Of a DNA stretch of 6,162 nucleotides, positions 1-4,950 are shown one piece after another. How positions within the stretch are numbered: the first letter of the stretch is position 1; the number at the start of each line of letters is the position of its first letter. Under the pieces are notes generated by a model. It was not told the DNA's origin. It searched no databases and saw nothing but the letters and a program-made list of their open reading frames with translations. The position numbers and the translations under genes are program-made. The stretch covers positions 1 to 6,162 of the forward strand of contig JAKAYJ010000073.1 in the NCBI GenBank assembly GCA_021816385.1, read 5' to 3'. Source of the stretch: Thermoplasmata archaeon (GTDB lineage Archaea > Thermoplasmatota > Thermoplasmata > Thermoplasmatales > Thermoplasmataceae).

Positions 1-30
1 AGAGAAATGTATAATTCTACAGTTTTGAAA

Positions 31-318
31 TCAGAGGAGATGAAGGATGTCTGACACATTGGATCCGGGCTTTATGCCCAGTGATTCCGCCTTACTTGTA
101 ACATCCGAGACTTTTGCCTTCACCATATCATCCAGATTTTTCACACCTGTAACGCGAATCCCCACGTCACCGAGTTTATCTGAAGCCTGAATATTTAGGT
201 ATCCGCACATTACAAATCCTCTCTTTCCCTTCAGAAGAACAAGCGGTGCCCCAAACATATCCATCCTGACATACTGAAACTGTCTGTCGGCGATCTCCAC
301 TGAATCGATCTCTATCAT
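31..318 (-). CDS. DUF1805 (YunC-like) protein of unknown function
   Basis: A protein of 95 residues that fits the small single-domain DUF1805 family (relatives of Bacillus subtilis YunC, common in archaea). The core GKRGFVMCGYLNI, the following GDVGIRVTGVKNLDDMVKAKV stretch with its conserved Gly, Val and Asp positions, and the closing GIKPG are as I remember the family. Length is normal, and there is no signal peptide or membrane segment, so it is probably cytoplasmic. The family's biochemical role is not established. I chose ATG at 318 over the in-frame GTG at 333 because family members usually begin close to the MIEI sequence and because a TATA-like box lies about 24 bases upstream, which suits a leaderless transcript. 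It follows the intein-bearing gene on the same strand after a 72-base gap and seems to have its own promoter, so a shared function is not implied. Confidence 0.8.
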   Translation of the reverse strand: MIEIDSVEIADRQFQYVRMDMFGAPLVLLKGKRGFVMCGYLNIQASDKLGDVGIRVTGVKNLDDMVKAKVSDVTSKAESLGIKPGSNVSDILHLL

Positions 319-338
319 GGTATAGCATCCCACATACG

Positions 339-345
339 AATAAAT
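339..345 (-). promoter_or_regulatory. TATA-like box of the DUF1805 gene
   Basis: On the minus strand this reads ATTTATT, centred about 24 bases before the ATG at 318. That spacing puts the transcription start at or next to the start codon, as in leaderless archaeal messages. It is weak on its own and supported mainly by the same layout in front of other genes here. Confidence 0.4.
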
Positions 346-390
346 TCTTTTTTACAATGTTAGATTTGATACTTGCAGACTTGCGCAGGT

Positions 391-2091
391 TCAATCGTTG
401 CATTTCCCCTCCTTAATTTGGTCAGAAAACAATGATACAAAACTGGAGCTAGAATGGGCCAGAAGTGATATGAAAGTGGATGGGTTTGGATAGTATCCTG
501 TCAGTTGTGTGTTTGTCTGAAGATCCCAATCCGTGACCTGTTGCTCATCATACCCAACACAGAAATCCTTGGGACCAGTAAGTTTTACCGATATACCACT
601 GTAATTGCTGGGCGGGCTGTTCTCCGAAAAACCACCCTCAAGCATTGACCATGTCTGGCCGGGGGAAAGCGTAAACAGAAATGCAACGATATATTTTCCA
701 CCAAGATCTACAATCACAAGTGGTGGGGAATTCTTCTCAACTCCATTGTTAACCAGGGGTGTTAGTTTCGTTGCAAAGGTTGTATTGAAACCTTTGTTGG
801 CTAAATATACACAATTATGTGTGACAACATTTGCGGCAACAATGCTTTCATCCTCTGTCTTCAGGTCGTAAACCCAGCCTTTGTAAGGTATCTTTTTGAT
901 ACTTTTAATGGGCGTATACAGATAATTTCCTGCAAATTTCACTCCTCTGCCATTGCTGTTTGTATTGGCAAATAATCTTACCCTGTAATGCTCATTCCAA
1001 AGATTACCTTTTCCATGACCGGAGCTATTTCTTTTCCTTGTCCAATATATGGCCGCAAATCTACCCAACCTAATCCATGCAAGCTGGAGTTGCTCTGCCA
1101 GTACCCTGTGAGATGTGGAAAATGATGAACTTGTATTACTCTTTCCGGTAAAGTATGGATTATCAGTCATAAGGCCCCTAATGAATGCAGTAAGTATTGA
1201 TCTGCTCTTGTGATAAAGAATAAAATCTGGAATGAACTTTCCATGAACTGAATTTCCAGCAGAAATTTCAAGAATTTCCAGAAATTCACTATTTGTCTTT
1301 ATGCCAAAAATTTTTCCCTCTTCATTCAATGAATATTCAGCTTTCAGTCCTAGACCTTCAAGTATCTTCCCCACCCTTCCGTATGTGCCTTCCTTTTCGC
1401 TCTTCATAAAAAAATTCAGAATGCTATCTTTACTGTGATACACATGGCCATATGCACAATAAATTCCCAGTAACCATGACGTGTCTTCATTCAATGGTAT
1501 TTGAATAGTTTTATATCTGGAACCATCTTTAACTTTCAGGGCAGCAATTATTGTGCGCATTTTAAGTGTTCCCTCTGGAGATGGCACAACAAGATAGTTT
1601 CCAGTACCATTTTTTTTCTTTCTCTCAAGCTTAAAAGCCTCAACGTATCTTAATTCCTCAGAATGTTCCATAATGTTATTTTTCTCCGAAGGAGGATTAA
1701 ACTTTGTGAGAATGGGATGATTGGGTGTTACTTCAAGGGGAAGCATGCCTTCTGCCTTTATTCTGATAAGATCACCATCACTCCATCTCCTGCCCGCGGA
1801 TATTACCTTGACCAGCCCTTTTCTGCCAAGTACACTATCCCCGGGTCTATATTCAGACGCTTTCTTGTTGTCTCCCAGTATAATTTCATCAGGCTTGAAG
1901 CACCAGAAAGCATTCCCGAAGTAATATCCGTTCCTAAAAAGGATGAACGATCTTTCTTCTGTGTAATCATTGCGGAATGTCCATTTGACAGTACCCGTGG
2001 AAAGGTTATACCATGTCCACGATACTCTGATCCCCTGATCCGCCGATACATGTTTATTGGAAAGCAGAACCCCTCCGGCAATATGGTTCAT
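391..2091 (-). CDS. Unrecognised protein interrupted by a full-length intein
   Basis: The precursor has 566 residues. Residues 1-63 are the N-extein, 64-426 the intein and 427-566 the C-extein; splicing would leave a host protein of about 203 residues. I do not recognise the host. It is rich in aromatic residues, Ser, Thr and Asn and alternates hydrophobic stretches, for example VIVDLGGKYIVAFLFTLSPG at 459-478, which suggests a beta-sandwich fold (inference). It has no signal peptide, membrane segment or obvious catalytic motif. The insertion point lies in the aromatic-rich stretch GNAFW/CVYLAN. The host keeps two other cysteines (511 and 564). The start at 2091 is supported by an in-frame TAG 24 bases upstream and a TATA box about 26 bases upstream. 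Hosts of inteins are usually conserved enzymes of DNA or nucleotide metabolism, so this one is unusual. The gene also works as the carrier for the mobile element listed separately. Confidence 0.85.
   Translation of the reverse strand: MNHIAGGVLLSNKHVSADQGIRVSWTWYNLSTGTVKWTFRNDYTEERSFILFRNGYYFGNAFWCFKPDEIILGDNKKASEYRPGDSVLGRKGLVKVISAGRRWSDGDLIRIKAEGMLPLEVTPNHPILTKFNPPSEKNNIMEHSEELRYVEAFKLERKKKNGTGNYLVVPSPEGTLKMRTIIAALKVKDGSRYKTIQIPLNEDTSWLLGIYCAYGHVYHSKDSILNFFMKSEKEGTYGRVGKILEGLGLKAEYSLNEEGKIFGIKTNSEFLEILEISAGNSVHGKFIPDFILYHKSRSILTAFIRGLMTDNPYFTGKSNTSSSFSTSHRVLAEQLQLAWIRLGRFAAIYWTRKRNSSGHGKGNLWNEHYRVRLFANTNSNGRGVKFAGNYLYTPIKSIKKIPYKGWVYDLKTEDESIVAANVVTHNCVYLANKGFNTTFATKLTPLVNNGVEKNSPPLVIVDLGGKYIVAFLFTLSPGQTWSMLEGGFSENSPPSNYSGISVKLTGPKDFCVGYDEQQVTDWDLQTNTQLTGYYPNPSTFISLLAHSSSSFVSLFSDQIKEGKCND
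814..1902 (-). mobile_element. Intein (class 1, 363 residues) with degenerate LAGLIDADG homing endonuclease
   Basis: Splicing blocks are all visible (precursor numbering). Block A starts at Cys64 with CFKPDEIILGDNK and leads to YRPGDSVLG. Block B is LEVTPNHPILT with the TxxH pair Thr122 and His125. Block F is GWVYDL around 405-410, and block G is VVTHN/C with His425, Asn426 and the +1 nucleophile Cys427. The middle resembles a two-motif LAGLIDADG (DOD) endonuclease: SWLLGIYCAYGHV at 205-217, KFIPDFILYHKSR at 285-297, FIRGLMTDNPYF at 303-314, then a typical STSHRVLAEQLQLAW stretch. In the first motif the acidic residue expected before the Gly is Tyr214. In the second the expected Asp is Asn311 and the Gly is Pro312. 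Splicing is therefore expected to work, while DNA cleavage and homing are expected to be lost. The boundaries are exact at codon level: TGC at 1900-1902 and AAT at 814-816, read on the minus strand. Confidence 0.93.
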
Positions 2092-2113
2092 GAAAAGTCT
2101 ATGCCTTATCCAC

Positions 2114-2121
2114 TATAAAAA
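2114..2121 (-). promoter_or_regulatory. TATA box of the intein-bearing gene
   Basis: Reads TTTTTATA on the minus strand, centred about 26 bases before the ATG at 2091. This is the classical archaeal position for a transcript starting at the start codon. No Shine-Dalgarno sequence precedes the ATG, which agrees with leaderless translation. Confidence 0.55.
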
Positions 2122-2400
2122 TGTATTATCATAACTGGGATTTTCGATGGAATACAGCAATATCTTCTTTCTGGTCAGGATACCTTCATGCATCATTTAT
2201 GGCACAGAGGATCTTTACTATTTTGAGTAAATGTTGATTGCGAAATCCATGCTCCACTGGTGGTTAATAACGCCTGTCAGGCCTGTAAGTCTTCGTGACC
2301 AATGAAGCACATTGAGTTAGCACAATCAAGAGCCACACTTGAAAGAATTCAATAAAATTACAGAATTACTTTGCAAGAGAGGTTTACCGCCCGGCTCTCA
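2122..2400. other. Divergent intergenic region upstream of the aro operon
   Basis: About 280 bases between the promoters of two divergently transcribed genes, with no convincing gene. It holds a short inverted repeat GCCTGTCAGGC (2272-2282), a widely spaced inverted pair AGAGCC (2329-2334) and GGCTCT (2393-2398) ending just before the TATA box of the operon, and a 24-codon open frame (2231-2305, plus strand) with two adjacent Trp codons. I looked for a tRNA because the AGAGCC/GGCTCT arms lie about 70 bases apart, but found no T-loop or anticodon arm. Operators for a regulator of aromatic amino acid synthesis could lie here; nothing shows that directly. Confidence 0.4.
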
Positions 2401-2408
2401 TATTTAAA
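2401..2408 (+). promoter_or_regulatory. TATA box of the aromatic amino acid operon
   Basis: TATTTAAA, centred about 21-22 bases before the ATG at 2426. There is no Shine-Dalgarno sequence between it and the start codon, so the first gene is probably translated from a leaderless or nearly leaderless message. The whole three-gene operon is likely to depend on this promoter, because the downstream genes overlap. Confidence 0.55.
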
Positions 2409-2425
2409 GTGTATGGGAACTGTTC

Positions 2426-3070
2426 ATGAAGAGCATAGAAAGATTTATAGTGCGTGAGAATATCACGCACGCTGAAATGAAAGAGGTGTTACCATTTATA
2501 AACAATAGCATGGAAGGAGAGGAGAGCCTCATGGAGTTGAGAGGCATGCTTCTCAAAAATAGCAGAGCTCTTTTAAGGCTCTTCCAGCAAAGGCGGAGGA
2601 TTGCAAGGTCACTTGGTGAGCTAAAGAGGTCCTTGGATTTGGAAATACGTGATATTAAACAGGAGGAAAGGGTAATGACAAAACTGGATGTAAGGGACCC
2701 CATGGATGAAAGATTCATGAACGCGGTGTTCGAACTAACCATAATGTCAGAAAATCCTTGTGAGATTACTGCATCAGATTCTTTGAAAAACCAGGATGAA
2801 ATGCTTCAGGAAATTCTTGCAGAATTTTTCTGTCTGCCGGGTGACATGCTACTGACCAATTCCGGCGATGGAGTTCCATTTATCCGTAAAGCCGTTGAAA
2901 GAGGAGTGCATCTCGTGAATGATGGTTGCGACAATCTTGATCTTCACATAACAGTTACAAGAGGTGACCATGACAGTAACGTAAGTATACACAGTTTCTC
3001 GCCAAAAAATGTATCAGTTTCAGAAAAGACAGTTTGTCCCAGAATGATTAGACTGGACGTGATCGATTGA
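2426..3070 (+). CDS. AroQ-type chorismate mutase with C-terminal extension
   Basis: Predicted to convert chorismate to prephenate, the branch step towards tyrosine and phenylalanine, in the cytoplasm. Residues about 35-108 match the all-helical AroQ fold. Aligned by eye with the E. coli P-protein mutase domain, Arg11 corresponds to Arg39, Arg28 to Arg56 (in LFQQRRRIA), Lys39 to Lys67 (GELKR), Asp48 to Asp76 and Glu52 to Glu80 (IRDIKQEE); Arg51 is replaced by Gln79. The final helix is about RFMNAVFELTIMSE. Free-standing AroQ enzymes are usually about 90-100 residues, but this protein has 214. Residues about 1-34 and 115-214 are extra, and the C-terminal part (LPGDMLLTNSGDGVPFI and onwards) matches neither prephenate dehydratase, ACT domain nor dehydrogenase as far as I can tell. 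It is the first gene of the operon, and its TGA overlaps the TTG start of tyrA. Confidence 0.82.
   Translation: MKSIERFIVRENITHAEMKEVLPFINNSMEGEESLMELRGMLLKNSRALLRLFQQRRRIARSLGELKRSLDLEIRDIKQEERVMTKLDVRDPMDERFMNAVFELTIMSENPCEITASDSLKNQDEMLQEILAEFFCLPGDMLLTNSGDGVPFIRKAVERGVHLVNDGCDNLDLHITVTRGDHDSNVSIHSFSPKNVSVSEKTVCPRMIRLDVID
3055..3064 (+). promoter_or_regulatory. Ribosome binding site for tyrA
   Basis: GGACGTGATC matches GGAGGTGATC, the complement of the archaeal 16S rRNA tail, at nine of ten positions. It lies inside the end of the chorismate mutase gene and is correctly spaced for the TTG at 3067. It is the main reason for accepting that rare start. Confidence 0.6.
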
Positions 3071-3753
3071 ATGTTCTTGTTATTGGAAATAAAGGAAGGA
3101 TGGGATCAACGTTATTCAGAATCCTCTCAGAATCCGGAAACTCAGTAATCGGTGTTGATTTTCATAACAATGGTAATATGGATGACCTTATTGATCAAGC
3201 AGATGTTGCCGTCATTGCAACACCTTTCAATGCAACTGTTGATTATCTCAACGATCTTTCATCACGAATAACGTGTATAGAGGTGACATCGTCAAAATGC
3301 GCAATGCAAAAATTCCGGAACAGGATGATAAGTATTCATCCGCTCTTTGGTCCCCATTCCTTCAGAAACAATTCCCTTAAGAACATAATCTACATTTCAG
3401 ATATATCTCCTTCCGGATCTTTGAAGCTCCTGCAGACTCTTTTCGCAGATTTCAACATCATACCAATGACTGCCATTGAGCATGATTTCCTCATATCAAG
3501 GATACAGGTTATTCCCTACATCATGTCCCTATTGGCAAAACAGCTGAGTTACAACACAGTTATTAAAACAAGATCAAAGAATATACTTGACGCCGTGGCT
3601 GCAATATGTGATGAGCAGAACATGACCGTTCTAAGGGATACGATTGTGATGAACCCCTTTTCAATAGATGTGTTTGATGAAATAGAGAAACAAGTTAAAA
3701 GACTGGGAGGTGAAATGTCTGATAGTTGTTCCAACTTCTGGCTACAACACTGA
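3067..3753 (+). CDS. tyrA: Prephenate dehydrogenase, short archaeal form
   Basis: Predicted to oxidise and decarboxylate prephenate to 4-hydroxyphenylpyruvate with NAD, in tyrosine synthesis. The Rossmann fold opens with VLVIGNKGRMGS (GNKGRMG, the GxGxxG variant seen in TyrA proteins), and Asp31 at the end of the second strand (VIGVD) suits NAD rather than NADP. SIHPLFGP at 89-96 carries the catalytic His91, and IEHD at 137-140 is the usual EHD motif. At 228 residues it is shorter than most family members (about 270-300). The helix after EHD reads IQVIPYI where IQ-L-x-H-F is common, so a conserved His seems to be Tyr151. The start is TTG at 3067: an in-frame TAG lies just upstream (3049-3051), no ATG or GTG is available, and a good ribosome binding site precedes it. 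It overlaps the mutase gene by four bases and the DAHP synthase frame by up to 44, so translation is probably coupled. Confidence 0.85.
   Translation: MNVLVIGNKGRMGSTLFRILSESGNSVIGVDFHNNGNMDDLIDQADVAVIATPFNATVDYLNDLSSRITCIEVTSSKCAMQKFRNRMISIHPLFGPHSFRNNSLKNIIYISDISPSGSLKLLQTLFADFNIIPMTAIEHDFLISRIQVIPYIMSLLAKQLSYNTVIKTRSKNILDAVAAICDEQNMTVLRDTIVMNPFSIDVFDEIEKQVKRLGGEMSDSCSNFWLQH
3706..3713 (+). promoter_or_regulatory. Strong Shine-Dalgarno sequence at the start of the DAHP synthase
   Basis: GGAGGTGA is a perfect eight-base match to the archaeal anti-Shine-Dalgarno sequence. The only canonical start codon of the downstream frame, GTG at 3710, lies inside this site, and the ATG at 3715 is in the tyrA frame. 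The site is properly spaced for the in-frame CTG at 3719, with eight bases between GGAGG and CTG. It therefore bears directly on where the DAHP synthase begins. Confidence 0.65.
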
Positions 3754-4702
3754 TCTTGTTCGGCAGGAAATGCTTGAGTCTTCAGTTGACTTTAAGGAAA
3801 TATCACTTTATGGAAAGCGTCTTTTCCTAGCAAGTGACCATTGTACGTTACAAAATCTTTCATCTGATATAGCTATCGTAAGAAAAGAGGGACTCTATTC
3901 CAGGGCACTGAAGCCGTCTGATACACGTGTAAAAGTTGGCAATGTAACGATAGGTGACGGAGACCTCATTATAGCCGCAGGTCCTTGTGCTGTTGAATCT
4001 CAGGACCAGATGATGGAAATAGCAGAGAATGTTAAGAGACTTGGAGCAGACATGCTACGTGGAGGAGCCTATAAACCACGAACGTCGCCCTACTCATTCC
4101 AGGGGCTCGGTGAGAAAGGTCTTTCAATTCTCAATGAGGCCAGGAAACAGACAGGGCTTCCTGTGGTAACGGAAATGATGGACTTATCCGATCATGAAGC
4201 TTTTTGTGGAAGGGTAGATATGATCCAGGTTGGTTCAAGGAATTCCCAGAATTTTTCCCTGCTCAGGTTTCTTGGTTCGCAAAAAATACCTGTATTGTTC
4301 AAGAACGGAATGGCCAATACTGTTTCAGAATGGCTCAGTTCTGCCGAGTATCTACTTTCAGGAGGTAACGAGAATGTTGTTCTCTGTTATCGTGGAACAA
4401 GAGGATATGACAACTCAACGAGGTTCACAATGGATTCGGGTGTAATTCCGGTATTAAAGGAAAGAACCCATCTGCCTGTCTGTGCCGATCCCAGCCATCC
4501 AGCTGGAAACAGGAACTATGTGGAATCCATTGCACTTGCATCTGTTGCTGCAGGTGCCGACATGCTTGAGATTGAAGTGCATAATGATCCCGACAGCGCT
4601 CTTTCTGACTCGAAACAGCAGTTGAACTTCGACGAATTCGATAGGCTAGTTAGAAATGCACGTAAATTGAGTGAGATGCTTCGCATGAAGAACATTCATT
4701 GA
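3710..4702 (+). CDS. aroF: DAHP synthase, class I beta (3-deoxy-7-phosphoheptulonate synthase)
   Basis: Predicted to condense phosphoenolpyruvate and erythrose 4-phosphate to DAHP, the first step of the shikimate pathway. It is clearly of the Thermotoga maritima / Kdo8P-synthase-like type. The four metal ligands of that enzyme (Cys102, His272, Glu298, Asp309) fall at Cys93 (AAGPC), His263 (DPSHPAG), Glu289 (IEVH) and Asp300 (ALSDSKQ), all with the same offset of nine. Also present are LRGGAYKPRTSPYSFQGLGE (116-135), VGSRNSQNF (174-182), FKNG with Lys198, and CYRGTRGY (226-233). Residues 1 to about 70 form the ferredoxin-like regulatory domain that in T. maritima mediates feedback inhibition by tyrosine and phenylalanine, so similar control is likely here. 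Coordinates use GTG at 3710, but the Shine-Dalgarno position and alignment with the T. maritima N-terminus (MIVV) favour CTG at 3719. Other names used for this gene are aroG and aroA(G). Confidence 0.95.
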   Translation: MKCLIVVPTSGYNTDLVRQEMLESSVDFKEISLYGKRLFLASDHCTLQNLSSDIAIVRKEGLYSRALKPSDTRVKVGNVTIGDGDLIIAAGPCAVESQDQMMEIAENVKRLGADMLRGGAYKPRTSPYSFQGLGEKGLSILNEARKQTGLPVVTEMMDLSDHEAFCGRVDMIQVGSRNSQNFSLLRFLGSQKIPVLFKNGMANTVSEWLSSAEYLLSGGNENVVLCYRGTRGYDNSTRFTMDSGVIPVLKERTHLPVCADPSHPAGNRNYVESIALASVAAGADMLEIEVHNDPDSALSDSKQQLNFDEFDRLVRNARKLSEMLRMKNIH

Positions 4703-4839
4703 TGTCAAATGGCCAGCAGAGTTATTGCATCACAATAATATCTGAACATGGATATGTTTAACATGCGTCAATTGTAATCAAAATGAATAAATGAACGGAA
4801 GGGAAAATGGAGAGGATTTAATTATAGCCCAATGAAAAG

Positions 4840-4855
4840 ACCTGAATGTTCAGGT
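4840..4855. terminator. Perfect inverted repeat, possible terminator
   Basis: ACCTGAATGTTCAGGT has two seven-base arms (4840-4846 and 4849-4855) separated by two bases. On the minus strand it is followed by CTTTTC, so it resembles a hairpin terminator for the glycosyltransferase; on the plus strand a run of six T follows 20 bases later (4876-4881). Such a tight loop could equally mean a protein-binding palindrome in DNA. Confidence 0.35.
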
Positions 4856-4883
4856 ATAAAGTTTGCAGGCATTGATTTTTTCA

Positions 4884-4907
4884 GCAGATTACTGTCTTCT
4901 AATCTGC
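4884..4907. terminator. Second perfect stem-loop in the convergent gap
   Basis: GCAGATTA (4884-4891) and TAATCTGC (4900-4907) form an eight-base perfect stem with an eight-base loop. On the minus strand it lies just downstream of the glycosyltransferase stop codon and is not followed by a T run; on the plus strand it follows a run of six T. It may protect or terminate either transcript. The role is unproven. Confidence 0.35.
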
Positions 4908-4933
4908 AGAACCTGAAATATTTCGTTGGTTCA

Positions 4934-4946
4934 TGCACATTATCAT
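4934..4946. repeat. 13-base direct repeat, copy 1
   Basis: TGCACATTATCAT occurs here and again at 5820-5832, so the two copies bracket the glycosyltransferase gene about 890 bases apart. The match is exact over 13 bases and could be chance in AT-rich intergenic DNA. Confidence 0.5.
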
Positions 4947-4950
4947 AATT

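Larger units (their letters stand above)
4703..4950. other. Convergent intergenic region with inverted repeats
   Basis: About 250 bases between the 3' ends of the aro operon (plus) and the glycosyltransferase (minus). A 19-codon open frame (4702-4761, plus) starts in a TGATG overlap with the DAHP synthase stop. The second half carries two perfect stem-loops and a third copy of one stem arm, described separately. No longer gene, tRNA or promoter is convincing, though TTTAATTATA at 4817-4826 could serve as a weak TATA box for a small RNA. Confidence 0.4.

Noticed and set aside
176..403. 75-codon minus-strand frame overlapping the DUF1805 gene
   Set aside because: It is an out-of-frame shadow of the DUF1805 gene, whose family motifs fix the true frame.
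605..871. 88-codon plus-strand frame opposite the C-extein
   Set aside because: Antisense shadow; the opposite strand carries the exact intein C-terminal junction and the host sequence.
1663..2118. 151-codon open frame on the plus strand opposite the N-extein and start of the intein
   Set aside because: It is antisense to a well-supported coding region with clear intein motifs, has no recognisable domain, and lacks a convincing promoter.
2329..2398. Possible tRNA, because six-base complementary ends lie about 70 bases apart
   Set aside because: No T-loop consensus, no anticodon stem and no D-arm can be drawn.
2404..2742. 112-codon minus-strand frame opposite the chorismate mutase
   Set aside because: Ser- and Leu-rich low-information translation typical of an antisense shadow; the plus strand encodes conserved AroQ residues.
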